A DNA stretch of 64,000 nucleotides from Bog-257 sp963846715 (GCA_963846715.1 CAWJXA010000002.1:875619-939618), one strand, 5' to 3'. Shown: positions 18,074-28,682, numbered from the stretch's first letter. The notes: generated from the letters alone by a model not told the origin. Numbers and translations are program-made.

Positions 18074-20809
18074 ATGTCAGAAACAAAAAATTGCCAGGCT
18101 CCATGCGTTGACTGCGACATTGAGCCATTCACCAGGAATTACTACTTCACCGGAAAGCTGCTGGTTGAGCGTGATTTCAAGCAGGAGCAGGAATACTACG
18201 TCAACAAGTTCCGCCACCATGACCAGACCCTTCACGGCTGGGGAGTGGTCTGTGGACTAAAGGTCAAGGCGCACCAGAATCCGCAGTGCCGCAATCGTTT
18301 TGTCTGCATTGAACCGGGAACGGCGATTGATTGCTGCGGACATGAAATCCTTGTCCACGACGAAGACTACATCGAAATTACTCAACTCGCAGCCATCAAG
18401 GCCCTCGCTGCTAAAAACGACTCAGCTGCCCACACTCTGCAAATCTGTATTCGCTACCGCGAATGCCCCACCGAGCAGATACCCGTTCTCTATGACGACT
18501 GTGGATGCAACGAGACCCAGTGTGCTCCAAATCGAGTCCTAGAATCTTACGATGTTGACGTCATCGTCGATCCCACCGACAAACCTCAATCTTCCACGTC
18601 GCCGGGTTTGCAATGGAACAACACGATTAACGTCGCTCACTCGCAGAGTGTTGCTCTCAATGAGAGCACGCGCCGCCTCTACATCCTCACCAGCGACAAT
18701 CCTGCTGCGATTTACGAAGTCAGTATCGACAATCTTTCCATTGTTGCCTCCCACACCATCACGGCGGCCGAAGGCGCGGCTCAGGCAATCGCCATCAGCA
18801 ATGACGGCTCTCAACTGTTCGTCGTTCTCAGCAGTGGAACTCTTCTTGTACTCAACACCAGTGACTTCAGCGAAGCTGCAACCACAACGATTCCCGGCGC
18901 TGGAGTTGGCATCAAGGTAGACCTCGCCGTCGCTCCCAATCCCGATAACCGCCTGTTATCCCTGGTCGAAACGACGGGCGCCGTCGCCGTCTGGCCGTTA
19001 TCGATGACGACTGGCGTCGCCCCCGCCGTCACCATAAATCTGGGATCGGCCTCGACAGGAATTAAGGCAAGCAGTGGTGCCACTCTCACGTATTCCGTAG
19101 GCACAAACTCCGGCGCCACCACAAACGAGAACGTCGAGGTCGGCACCATCGCGACGGCGTCGGCGGTATCAACATCCGTTCTACCCTCCGACGCCGTTCC
19201 CACCGCCATCGCTCTGGTCGCGAGCGCCTCCGGCGATCAACTCGCGGTGGTCGATCAAAAGGGTCGTCTTTTTCTCGTCGCCATGACCAGCCCGCCCACT
19301 CTCGTGGGCACTGCCCCTTTGGCCAATCCTGGCATCTCGGTTGCCTCTTCCCCTGACGGCCTCTGGGCCTATGCCCTGGAAAAAGATGCAGCCGGCAACA
19401 ACTTCGTCGAGCCAGTCAACCTAGGAGACCTGCGCCAGAACTTGCCGCTCGTGACTTCGTCGCCCTTGCCCGTAGGCGCCAACAGTCAGCAATTGGTACT
19501 CTCGCTATCTGGCGATACGCTCTATGTCCCGTATGTTGGCAACGCCGCAGTCGTGGCCGACGGTGGCGTCGCGATTCTCAATGTAAGCGAAACAGCATGT
19601 TGCGATCTTTTCTGGAAATCGCTCGACGGTTGCCCCTCCTGCGCTACCGCCGACTGCATCGTTCTCGCCACCATCAAGAACTACGAAGTCGGCTTCTTCC
19701 TCCAGGATCAGACCGATCCTCCTGCCGATCCCGCCCAGGACCTTACGCAGCACTTCGCGCGCATTGACAACCACACGCGTCATCTACTGCCTAGCACCTC
19801 CACCATCGCTGAGGTCGTGCAATGCCTCTGCGAATCGAAAGGCGCAAAAGGCCCCAAGGGAGATCCCGGAGCTCCCGGGCCGCCAGGCCAAACTGGTCTC
19901 GGCCTCAATCCCGGTCTGCCCAAAATCATCGACATCGGATGGTCCCACAAACAGTCCATCCCCTGGGAGACCTTCCAGCTCTATATCTCCGGGTATCAAA
20001 CCGCCGGATCGCTTCTGCCGCAGATTAAGAGGCACCTGGCGGATAACGATCCGCCGATTCTCACCGTCTACTTCAACCAGCCCACGCTAACCGGGATCGA
20101 TCGCCAAACTTTCACCGTTACGATCGAATACCCGGGATTCTACAATCCATACCTCTCGAATGTAACCGAGGTGCCGGATGGCCTGTACGCTCTTCCGCTT
20201 AAGCTGTACGGATATCCAACCCTGATCCCCGGCCCCTTGACCACGCCTCACACGGGCGAGACGGCCCAATCCGCGGCTGCGTTTGTGATCGACAGCAACC
20301 TGCTTCCTTACTTGGAAAACAACAACGGGGCCGCTATCACCGCCATCTTCACCGGCGCCACGACGCTGAAACCGCCTCTTGATCTGCCCTGCGTTTCGAT
20401 TCGCCTCAAAGGCGACTTCATCTATGCCGCCACCGCTTTCAGCGACGGCGCCATGCTTGATGCCGATAACATCGGCGGCCAGCTCGGAATTAGCGAAACT
20501 CGCGGCGGGCCTATTACGGGAGGCAAAAATCCTTCAGGAGACATGGTCGAAGGCGGAGACTTTGAGAGCTGGTTTTTTCTTCAACCACCCCAAAATACCG
20601 ATCTCACGCATGCAAATCTGACCAATCCCAACTCCGCCTCGGCCACCAGCCTCGCGGAACTTCCAGGTCTCTCTGCCACCATTGCGAAAAAGATCGTAGC
20701 CGACCGCAGGGTCAATGGCCCATTCGCCAATCTCGACGATCTCGCCAAGCGTGTGAATCTGTCGGACAAAATTGTGAACGCACTCCGTGATCAGATCACG
20801 TTCGAATAA
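18074..20809 (+). CDS. Fibre/adhesin-like protein: shared docking domain, beta-propeller, collagen-like segment, HhH tail
   Basis: A 911-residue protein. Residues about 15-165 hold a domain with the pattern YYFTGKLL-x-ERDF, HHDQTLHGWGVVCGLKV and CCGHEILV, shared with the next two gene products. Residues about 175-500 read as a seven-bladed-propeller-like repeat (AIAISNDGSQLFVVLSSGTLLVLNT type blades). About residues 589-610 are Gly-X-Y collagen-like (GPKGDPGAPGPPGQTG). The last 60 residues form a ComEA-type helix-hairpin-helix pair (LAELPGLSATIAKKIVADR). Collagen-like stretches are known from tail fibres. A terminal HhH domain is unexpected in a fibre. The product is probably a distal baseplate appendage. 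Confidence 0.65.
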   Translation: MSETKNCQAPCVDCDIEPFTRNYYFTGKLLVERDFKQEQEYYVNKFRHHDQTLHGWGVVCGLKVKAHQNPQCRNRFVCIEPGTAIDCCGHEILVHDEDYIEITQLAAIKALAAKNDSAAHTLQICIRYRECPTEQIPVLYDDCGCNETQCAPNRVLESYDVDVIVDPTDKPQSSTSPGLQWNNTINVAHSQSVALNESTRRLYILTSDNPAAIYEVSIDNLSIVASHTITAAEGAAQAIAISNDGSQLFVVLSSGTLLVLNTSDFSEAATTTIPGAGVGIKVDLAVAPNPDNRLLSLVETTGAVAVWPLSMTTGVAPAVTINLGSASTGIKASSGATLTYSVGTNSGATTNENVEVGTIATASAVSTSVLPSDAVPTAIALVASASGDQLAVVDQKGRLFLVAMTSPPTLVGTAPLANPGISVASSPDGLWAYALEKDAAGNNFVEPVNLGDLRQNLPLVTSSPLPVGANSQQLVLSLSGDTLYVPYVGNAAVVADGGVAILNVSETACCDLFWKSLDGCPSCATADCIVLATIKNYEVGFFLQDQTDPPADPAQDLTQHFARIDNHTRHLLPSTSTIAEVVQCLCESKGAKGPKGDPGAPGPPGQTGLGLNPGLPKIIDIGWSHKQSIPWETFQLYISGYQTAGSLLPQIKRHLADNDPPILTVYFNQPTLTGIDRQTFTVTIEYPGFYNPYLSNVTEVPDGLYALPLKLYGYPTLIPGPLTTPHTGETAQSAAAFVIDSNLLPYLENNNGAAITAIFTGATTLKPPLDLPCVSIRLKGDFIYAATAFSDGAMLDADNIGGQLGISETRGGPITGGKNPSGDMVEGGDFESWFFLQPPQNTDLTHANLTNPNSASATSLAELPGLSATIAKKIVADRRVNGPFANLDDLAKRVNLSDKIVNALRDQITFE

Positions 20810-20821
20810 AAGGACGACTCT

Positions 20822-22531
20822 ATGAGCCCTACTCTCACCAACAGTCCCTACAGTATGGCCTCCACGGCGGCGCCATGCACCGGTCCTTGCGTGACCACGT
20901 GTCCTTCGTGCGGAGGCCTGCAGTGCCTGTGCCGCCCGCGCTTCTTTGCCGGCCAGCTTCTGACCGACGACGATCTCAGCCTGCTCAACAACTACATCGT
21001 CGAGAAGAACAAGCTGCACAATCGCTATCTCCACGGCTGGGGGGTGGTGTGCGGCATGGAAGTTGTCTGCAGCCCCTGCAATAACCTCGTCACGGTGAAG
21101 AGCGGCTACGCACTCAGTCCCTGCGGCGAAGACATCATCGTCTGCCAGGACACGCCGGTGAACATCTGCGCCCTGGTGCAGAAATGCAAGACCCAAACGC
21201 CGCCCGACTGCCAGCCGCTCGCGCTGGGCGCGAACGATGCCTGTTCCTCCACTACCGAAGACTGGATCCTCTTCATCCGCTACAGCGAGACTATGTCGCG
21301 CGGTGTCACCCCTCTGAAAGGCGCCAGCGGGACCATTTGCAGCACCAACTGCAGTTGCGGCGGAATGCCCTCGTGCGGTTGCGGCAGCAGCAGTTCATCG
21401 AAATCGAACGGCAACGGCAAAGGCAAAGGCTGCAGTTGCGGTTGCAGTTCCGGATCAAAGTCCGCGCAGACAGCCTCAAGCACGGCTCTGGCCCAGTGCG
21501 AGCCCACAGCAGTCTGCGAAGGTTACACCTTCGATGTCTGCAAGGCTCCGGTGCCTGACCGCAAAACGATTGACCGCGGCACGCTGATCAACCGCGTCCT
21601 GTGCTGCATTGAAAACATTCTTCCCGAGCTGACTCTTCCACCCCAGCAACCTGCGCAATGGCAGCAATGGTGCTGCTCGTTGCGCCAGAACCTGCTCACA
21701 TTCTTCGCCGCAAATCCGATTCACGATTGCCAGATCGGAACCCTGCTGGCCAACATGTGCAACAACAACAGCGACCCGCGCATGGCGCTAGCCCAGATCC
21801 TGTGGGAGTATGTTCTCGATTGCATCTGCTCCGCTCTTCTGCCGCCATGCCCGTGTCCGGTGAGCGACGACCGCGTTCCCATCGCCACGGTCACAATCAC
21901 GAAGACCGCCGCCAATCCCTGCCAGTTGGTGAAAGTCTGCAATCTCGATGTCCGTAAATTCTGCACCACGTTTCCCGCCCTGCAGTATTGGCTGTCGCCG
22001 TTTGGATCATTCGCTCGCGGTCTTCGCACCGGTCTGGCCAACCTCTGCTGCACGATCCCGCAGATTCCCCAGACCAAACTTGATCAGCCGCAGCAGAATC
22101 CGCAGATCAACCTGAAGCGTGCGGCAGCAATCGAGGTTCCACCCAATCCCATGACGGATCTCAGCAATTTCCTGGTGAGTTCGTTCCTCGAGCGCTCCCA
22201 GACTGTCAATGCCCAGTCATTCGCACTCGCCAGTCTCGGCCTCACGCACGATGGCGGACAAAACTTCATGTCGTCCGCCGACCTCGGCCATCCCTTTGAA
22301 GCGATCTTTCTCAATCAGGTCGCGTGGCCCGTGTTGGAGACGGCCTTGCCCTCCAACATAAGCGGCGTTCTTCGCGAAGTGATCGCCGCAGTTGGACAAG
22401 CGGGCGCACCGGCCGGCGACTCCACCGCAACCACCGACAATCTCAAGGCTCAAATCAGCGATCTGCAGCGCACGCTCAAGCAGCATCAGTCCAAGCTCGA
22501 CGAATTACAGAAGGAACTGAAAAAAAAGTAA
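20822..22531 (+). CDS. Cysteine-rich baseplate appendage protein with shared docking domain
   Basis: A 569-residue protein. Residues about 20-130 repeat the docking-domain pattern (RFFAGQLLTDDDLSLLNNY, LHNRYLHGWGVVCGMEV, SPCGEDIIVC). A Cys/Ser/Gly-rich, low-complexity linker follows at about 175-225 (CGCGSSSSSKSNGNGKGKG type). The middle and C-terminal parts have many further cysteines, and the last 45 residues are a coiled coil (ISDLQRTLKQHQSKLDELQK). The abundance of paired cysteines suggests disulfide or metal stabilisation of an exported particle part. It is not recognised as a named family. Confidence 0.6.
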   Translation: MSPTLTNSPYSMASTAAPCTGPCVTTCPSCGGLQCLCRPRFFAGQLLTDDDLSLLNNYIVEKNKLHNRYLHGWGVVCGMEVVCSPCNNLVTVKSGYALSPCGEDIIVCQDTPVNICALVQKCKTQTPPDCQPLALGANDACSSTTEDWILFIRYSETMSRGVTPLKGASGTICSTNCSCGGMPSCGCGSSSSSKSNGNGKGKGCSCGCSSGSKSAQTASSTALAQCEPTAVCEGYTFDVCKAPVPDRKTIDRGTLINRVLCCIENILPELTLPPQQPAQWQQWCCSLRQNLLTFFAANPIHDCQIGTLLANMCNNNSDPRMALAQILWEYVLDCICSALLPPCPCPVSDDRVPIATVTITKTAANPCQLVKVCNLDVRKFCTTFPALQYWLSPFGSFARGLRTGLANLCCTIPQIPQTKLDQPQQNPQINLKRAAAIEVPPNPMTDLSNFLVSSFLERSQTVNAQSFALASLGLTHDGGQNFMSSADLGHPFEAIFLNQVAWPVLETALPSNISGVLREVIAAVGQAGAPAGDSTATTDNLKAQISDLQRTLKQHQSKLDELQKELKKK

Positions 22532-22560
22532 GTACAGATAAGTAAAGACGGAGGATGAGC

Positions 22561-24591
22561 ATGGCAATCGACCAGGCGCAGCGCCCACAATTCTTCGAAG
22601 GCCAGTATTTAGGCGCTGACGACCTCACCGCCACGGTGGAGTACAGCCGCCTGCTTGCGCAGCGGCACTATCTGGGCGCGCACACCTGGGGCATCGCCAT
22701 CGGCCTCACCCTGGTCGAGACGCCCACGCCCGACGGCACCGGAGCCGTGACTGTTACCATCGCTCCCGGCTACGCCTGGGACGGTTTCGGCCGGCCCATC
22801 GTCGTTCTTGCGCCGTACGAGGTGCCCGCCGACTTGTTCAAGTCGATCGTCTACGACGGCTCGAAAGACGCCGGTCCCCTAGCTGGTCGTACTTATCCGC
22901 TCTGGCTCAAGTACAGCGAAAATGCCACGCAACCACCCGCCACCGGATTCTCCAACTGCGGGGCGACCGGTCAGAATTCGCGGGTGCAGGAAACCTTTCA
23001 ACTACTCGCCGGAGACCTCAATCTCTCCGCCCAACGGGACCCCATCACCATCGACACCTGGGTCGGCGATGCGGCCGACGCCCTGATTGCCTTCGATCCC
23101 AGTGCGAGCACGCTCACCGACGCTTCTGTCCCGCACCAGAACTTTCCCGAAGACCATGCCTCCGCTGTCTGGCTGGTGCCGATCGCTTGCGTGCAATGGC
23201 TGCCCAATCAAGTGCTGGGCCAGCCCGGCTCTTTCGTTGCAACCACACTGCAAAGTTCCGACAGCGGGCCTCTGAGACTGGCGAAGCAGAATTTCCTGAC
23301 ACAAAGCGAAGCGCTTCGCCAGTACATCGGCGTGGTCGCCGGCGCTGTGCAAGCCCCCGACGGCCTGATCCGCCTTAAAGACCGCGGCAATCCGCCCTCT
23401 GCCGTTTCCACCACCGACCTGGTGCGGGTAGAAGGCGATCTCCGTGTGGATAAAAACATCAATCTCCTTGGCGGGGCCATCGACTTCAAAGACACGTCCG
23501 CAGTCGACTCCAACTTCCAGATCCAGACCAGGCAAAACACCAACAACGGCCTCGAACTCGAACTCGTCATCGGAAATCAGAAAGCCGGCCGGAACGACCT
23601 CGCCATTGGCCCCCTTGACGCTACCAACAAGTTCACTCCCGAAGTCGTGGTTCTCGACAACGGCAACGTCGGCATCGCCACCACCAGTCCCACACATAAG
23701 CTGCACGTCAACGACAGCTCTGGAATCCGTCAAAACCGGCTTTATGTCAGCGGTGGCGACATGCAAGGCGGCAACGTCTGGTGCAGCATGACCTACAACG
23801 CCTACCACAGCGGCGACAACAGCTCCTGGGTCTATCCAGATCCGTCCCGCACCGCCGTCAGCATTGAGATGGACGACAATAACGGAGCTCCCAGATTTCA
23901 GATCTTCAGCACGACTACCACCAACAGCAAGAGCTTTGCTTTGTGTTTTGCCATCGACGGCAACAGCGGCAACGCAAGCTTTGCCACAACTCCAACCACG
24001 GCGCGCGTCACAGTCAACGGCGTAGTACCGGCGCACGGCCTGCTGAACTTTTTTGCACCCGATGCCGACATCAGTTACGACGGGGGCAACGACCAACTCT
24101 TCGCGATCAAGGCCCTGAACAATGCCGACACCGTTTTTTTCGGCGGCAACATCGGCATCGGTAGCTCCCAGAAGCCCACTGCACTCCTCGATATCGCAGG
24201 CGCCACTCGGTTCGGCGCCGACGGCAGCATTTCCAGTCGACGCTGGAAGGTCTCGCAACCCATGATTAATGTTCCGGGCCCTCTTTGGACACAGGCCCCA
24301 TTTGTCACCGGCGGCGGATCCTTGCTTGTGTTCGTCTCCGGCTCCGGCTTCAGTCCGCTCGGTCAAGAAGCCATCGGAGTTCAAATTCGCATCGATGGAG
24401 TTGCCCAGGGCGTGGTTCAGGTCTTCACCAATGAAGGAAACAGTCACAAGTCCTTCACCTCAAGCGCGACGTTGATCCAGAATATTCTCCCCGGTGCGCA
24501 CTTGATCACTCTTGTCGCTCTGCCGGGCACGGGCACACTCACTAATTCCGACGATGTTTTCAGCGTAACCATTCTGGAGCTGCCCTTCTGA
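22561..24591 (+). CDS. Tail fibre-like protein with shared docking domain
   Basis: The ATG at 22555 directly abuts the ribosome site GGAGG (22550-22554), so the ATG at 22561, with a six-base gap, is preferred and gives 676 residues. Residues about 8-60 repeat the docking pattern (FFEGQYLGADDLTATVEYSR, GAHTWGIAIGLTLV). From about 290 the protein is fibre-like: LDNGNVGIATTSPTHKLHV and later GNIGIGSSQKPTALLDIAGA are typical neck repeats of phage tail spikes. A jelly-roll-like C-terminus ends in SVTILELPF. It is the best candidate for the receptor-binding fibre (Pvc13 role). Confidence 0.7.
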   Translation: MAIDQAQRPQFFEGQYLGADDLTATVEYSRLLAQRHYLGAHTWGIAIGLTLVETPTPDGTGAVTVTIAPGYAWDGFGRPIVVLAPYEVPADLFKSIVYDGSKDAGPLAGRTYPLWLKYSENATQPPATGFSNCGATGQNSRVQETFQLLAGDLNLSAQRDPITIDTWVGDAADALIAFDPSASTLTDASVPHQNFPEDHASAVWLVPIACVQWLPNQVLGQPGSFVATTLQSSDSGPLRLAKQNFLTQSEALRQYIGVVAGAVQAPDGLIRLKDRGNPPSAVSTTDLVRVEGDLRVDKNINLLGGAIDFKDTSAVDSNFQIQTRQNTNNGLELELVIGNQKAGRNDLAIGPLDATNKFTPEVVVLDNGNVGIATTSPTHKLHVNDSSGIRQNRLYVSGGDMQGGNVWCSMTYNAYHSGDNSSWVYPDPSRTAVSIEMDDNNGAPRFQIFSTTTTNSKSFALCFAIDGNSGNASFATTPTTARVTVNGVVPAHGLLNFFAPDADISYDGGNDQLFAIKALNNADTVFFGGNIGIGSSQKPTALLDIAGATRFGADGSISSRRWKVSQPMINVPGPLWTQAPFVTGGGSLLVFVSGSGFSPLGQEAIGVQIRIDGVAQGVVQVFTNEGNSHKSFTSSATLIQNILPGAHLITLVALPGTGTLTNSDDVFSVTILELPF

Positions 24592-24614
24592 GCGTTTCAG
24601 ATTCGAGAATCCAC

Positions 24615-26456
24615 ATGTCCACGCCGGAGAGCGCGATCAACCGATTGAACATTCACCGCCATCGTTCCCTGTACCTTGTGCCTTCGGATCACCCGGCACC
24701 GGATACGATTCGCCACAAACTGGACGACGTTGCCCAGCACAAATTGGGCGAAGCCATGGCTTCCGCTCTCTCCCGCGCCCTCCCTGATTCCACGGCGGGC
24801 GTCTGGCTGATCCGCTCCCTCACGCTTAATGTCGACCTCAACCTCGACGCCAATGAAGATCAGCTGGCGCAGATCTGGGCCAAAGAAGCGGCTGTCTCGG
24901 TTGCCCACGTACTTCAGGAAGACGCCGAGGCTGACCAGGTCTTGCATTTTTCCAGCTCCGCGGCGTACCTCGCCCATTTCCTGCGCGATCTAACCGACGG
25001 CGCTGTCTGGGAAAAGTGGTACTACCGCAAGTTCGAGGGACTGCGCTCTCTTTCACTCTCAGCCGCGCTGCGCACGGCCGTTTGTCGCGAGCCCCGGACT
25101 GGCCTGGAAGCCCTTCACCAAATGAGCGGCTCAAATCTTCGCCGAGTTCTGCGCGCGCTCGACGAGCACGACGCGAAATGGATCCTGAACGAACTCGCGC
25201 GGAAAGACCTGTCAGCAGGACAGTTCAGCTTCGAGCAAATCAACCCGCAGTCCGTTCTGCAGACCGCGCTCGATGGAGAAAATCGCGCCGCGCTGCATCT
25301 CTACCTGCAACTCTCAAAACAGCATTCAGAGACGGCAGAAGCGCAGCTCAAGAATTGTGCCACCGCGCTCGTCTGCCTGATCCGCTGCCTGCGTAACACA
25401 CCGCGCGTGCAGCAGCTATCGCTGATCGCCGCGCTGGCAGATGGCGATGCAGTCGTCCTGTTTCAACTGCTGGGCCCGTCCGATGCCGAGCGCCTGTTAC
25501 CTCTGCTCGAATGCCCGCGCGAATGGTTGCAGTCCCTGGCTCAGTCGGCGCAAATTACCACACCACCATCCGTTGCCCCTGACGAGCCTCGCCACACCGC
25601 GGGCGGCGGCGTCTTCCTGCTGCTGCCATTGCTCGATGCAATGCCGATCGCCGAAGCCACGCAGCACTGGCCTTCACTAAACGATTGCCCTGCGGCGCCG
25701 CTGGTCCGCTGGATCGTCTTTATAAAATGCTTTGGCGCATTCGGCGCCGGGCCGGCGTTTCACGATCCGCTGATCCGCGACCTTTTCTGCGTTCCCCCTA
25801 ACGTCGACGCTTCATCTCTCAAAACTTGGCAGCGCGCCCTCACTCACAGCCAGCTTCTCGATTTCCAAAATCGAATCGCTCTCTGGCAGTTCGCAGAGTC
25901 CATCGAAGCAACGCATCCCATTAGCGTCTTCGTTGCCGGACGCAAGCCGCAATCGCTTTTGTGTTGCGATAGACACCGTCTCTCTCTGCTGCTCGCGCTG
26001 CCCGATTCTCCTTCATCGCGCAGAGGTTTGTTGGACGCACTCTCCGCCTGGCCCGCCGTAGCGGACTCGGCCGTCACTTCCGAGAACGACAAGAATCAAC
26101 TCGCAGGCTCTCCACTCGAATCCGCCGATCTTCAGACTCTGCTCGGCGACCTGGATTTCCTCGGGTTGCCCGCCGCTCTCCGCGGTTCGCGGCGATCAGA
26201 GTTGGCCTTCAACGTCGCGGCCCGCACCTTGCTCCGCAACTTCAGCGGGCGGCTGATGGGGTTCGCGCAGTCCAGCCTCGAATACCTGTTCCGCAATTTC
26301 CTGGACGTGCACGCCAGCGTGCTGACCGACTCATGCCAGAGCGTGGTTCGCCTGGGGCGGCCTCCGCTGCACGTTGTGCTGAGCCTCGCGGGCATGAACC
26401 GCCAGTCCTACCGCCTGAGCTGGAGGCCGGAGACTTTCGCATTATTCCCGGATTGA
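24615..26456 (+). CDS. Contractile injection system tape-measure protein (Pvc14-like)
   Basis: A 613-residue, helix-rich protein. The N-terminus follows the CIS tape-measure pattern: a short Asn/His start, a helix (IRHKLDDVAQHKLGEAM), then a strand LIRSLTLNVDLNLD, followed near residue 115 by AAYLAHFLRDLTDGAVWEKWYYRKF. Further helical repeats with Arg/Leu patterns fill the rest. Tape measures set tube length and occupy its lumen during assembly. The gene stands directly before the AAA+ ATPase, as Pvc14 does before Pvc15, with only 2 bases between the stop and the ATPase ATG. No strong ribosome site is seen. Confidence 0.75.
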   Translation: MSTPESAINRLNIHRHRSLYLVPSDHPAPDTIRHKLDDVAQHKLGEAMASALSRALPDSTAGVWLIRSLTLNVDLNLDANEDQLAQIWAKEAAVSVAHVLQEDAEADQVLHFSSSAAYLAHFLRDLTDGAVWEKWYYRKFEGLRSLSLSAALRTAVCREPRTGLEALHQMSGSNLRRVLRALDEHDAKWILNELARKDLSAGQFSFEQINPQSVLQTALDGENRAALHLYLQLSKQHSETAEAQLKNCATALVCLIRCLRNTPRVQQLSLIAALADGDAVVLFQLLGPSDAERLLPLLECPREWLQSLAQSAQITTPPSVAPDEPRHTAGGGVFLLLPLLDAMPIAEATQHWPSLNDCPAAPLVRWIVFIKCFGAFGAGPAFHDPLIRDLFCVPPNVDASSLKTWQRALTHSQLLDFQNRIALWQFAESIEATHPISVFVAGRKPQSLLCCDRHRLSLLLALPDSPSSRRGLLDALSAWPAVADSAVTSENDKNQLAGSPLESADLQTLLGDLDFLGLPAALRGSRRSELAFNVAARTLLRNFSGRLMGFAQSSLEYLFRNFLDVHASVLTDSCQSVVRLGRPPLHVVLSLAGMNRQSYRLSWRPETFALFPD

Positions 26457-26458
26457 CG

Positions 26459-28682
26459 ATGACAACCGACGCGGCCGAATTCGTTTGTGCAGAGATGGCG
26501 CGGCTCGATCTGCTCCTGCATCGCCAGATTCTGCGCCTGCGCGCCCGCTATCAACTTTCACTCGACGAGTTTCGCGGACTCTACATCAGCGACTCGCACG
26601 TTCGACAGCTTAATTTGCGACTGGCACTCCAACGGCTCGACGCCCGATTTCAGCGATCTTGGAGCCCGCGCCGCCGCCATGCGCCACCGCAACTGGGAGG
26701 CCCTTGCCAGCGATTCTCCCTGGAAGCGTCTCGCCTCCCGATTGAATCTCTCGATCTTTGAAATGGATGTAATTCTTCTGGCCTTTGCTCTGCACTTCGA
26801 TCTCAAGTACGAAGTCATCTACGCCTATCTCAACAACGATGTTTCCAGAAAGTGGCCCACCCTCGATTTCCCGTTGCAGTTGTTCGGGAATGAGGCGGCG
26901 GAAAAAGCGCGGCTGCGATCGTCTCTCCTGCCTCAATCTTCGCTGTTACGCATCGGTCTGCTGCAAGTCCTGCCCGAGACGCCCCCCAAGTCATCATGGC
27001 TTGCGCAGGGCTTCTCTCTCAATCCCTCGGTGGCGCACTTCCTGCTCGGCCATGACGTGATCGATCCCGCACTCGCCGCGGCGTTGAAGCCCGTAACCGT
27101 CGCTGCTGGATGGAGAGACCTCAGGGTGTCGTCCGCTGCCCGGGCACGTCTGATGCGAGTTCCAGAGATCCTGAGAACTGACGCCTCGGAAGCCCCCATC
27201 ATTATTCTCGCCGGATCGTGTAACGCAGAGAAGCAAACGGCGGTGCAAGCCATCTGCGGCGAGTTGGGCACGCGGCTCTATGAATTCGATCTGCAAGCCG
27301 CGCAGCGTGCTTCCGACCTCGCTCCAACTTTGTCGCGTGCGCTATCGCTCGAAATGTTGCTTCGCCCCGCGGTCCTCTACGTCACGAACACGGCATCTCT
27401 GTGGGAAACCGACCCCAGACCCGCCACCGACGCAGGCCGCCTGCTGCTCTCCGTGATCGAGAATTGTGGGCGGGTTTTCGTTGCCGGGGATCAGCCGGAG
27501 CACGGATTTGGCGTCTTCAGCCGACACGAACTGGAGAGGCACGGGCGATCGCGCCGCTGCCTCACCATCGATTTTCAAAGCCTGCAATACCCGGAACGGC
27601 GCGCCGCCTGGGAGGAATGTTTGTCGCAGGAAGTCATAGACTCCCCGTCCTCCTTATTCGACGATCTGGCCAGTCGCTTCATGCTTTCTCACAGACAGAT
27701 TCAGGACACGGTACGGGCCGCAAAGCAGAATCGTCTCCTCGGCGAGCATTCCGAAATCCCTCTGCAACAGGAGGACTTGCTCCAAGCCGCGCGTGCTCAA
27801 TCCGGACACGAACTCGGCCGTCTCGCTCCCAAGGTACAACTCGTTCACACGTGGAATGATCTCGTTCTGCCCGACGCCACTCTCCGCCAGGTTCGCGAAA
27901 CCGCGTCCGCCATCCGCCATCGGCACGTCGTCTACGCAGAATGGGGATTCGGCCAGCGCCTGGCTGCCGCTCGCGGCCTGAAGATCCTGTTCGCCGGCTC
28001 ATCCGGTACAGGCAAGACCATGACCGCTGCCGTCGTCGCGCGCGACCTCGGCCTTGACCTGTACAAGATCGATCTCTCTGCCGTCGTCAGCAAATACATT
28101 GGAGAAACCGAAAAAAATCTCGACCGCATCTTCCGCGCCGCGCATTCCAGCAACGCCATTCTTTTCTTCGACGAAGCCGACGCCCTCTTCGGCAAACGCT
28201 CCGAAGTCAACGACGCGCACGACCGCTACGCCAACATCGAGGTCGCCTACCTCCTGCAAAAAATGGAGGAGCACGACGGCGCCGTCATCCTGGCCAGCAA
28301 CCTGAGTCGCAACATCGACCAGGCCTTCTCCCGCCGCATGCACTACGTCGTCGAATTCCCCCTTCCCGCCGAGCCGCAACGCGACCAGCTCTGGCGCGGC
28401 ATGTTCCCGCCCGATGCTCCAGTAGCCGACGACGTCGACTTCTCTTTTCTCGCCCGCCAATTCCCCATCAGCGGCGGCGACATCAAAAACGTAGTCCTCG
28501 CCGCCGCCTTCCTCGCCGCCCAGGATGGCCAACTCATAACCATGCGTCATTTGATCGACGCCATGCGCCAGCAAACCATCAAACGCGGCAAAGTCCCCGC
28601 CGCCGCCGATTTCAAGCAGTACCACACCCAACCGGCACGGCTTGAAGAAGAACTCACCAGCCTTGTCCACCATCGCGAATAA
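26459..28682 (+). pseudogene. Pvc15-like AAA+ ATPase, split by a one-base frame change
   Basis: The ATG at 26459 opens a frame whose residues (LLLHRQILRLRARY, DEFRGLYISDSHVRQL) match the conserved Pvc15 N-terminus. Family-like sequence then continues in the next frame from about 26655 (WKRLASRLNLSIFEMDVILLAFAL, YEVIYAYLNNDVS), so one extra base lies in about 26643-26665. The catalytic AAA+ domain is intact: Walker A GSSGTGKT at 27996-28019, Walker B ILFFDEADALFGKRS near 28158, and a LASNLSRNIDQAFSRRM sensor/arginine-finger region. Pvc15 is an unfoldase needed to load effectors or assemble the particle. A restart at the ATG at 26679 could yield an N-truncated protein. Error, mutation or recoding cannot be told apart here. 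Confidence 0.75.

Noticed and set aside
23002..24447. 481-residue minus-strand frame opposite the fibre gene
   Set aside because: It overlaps fully a gene with recognisable fibre motifs, and no ribosome site or domain was seen.
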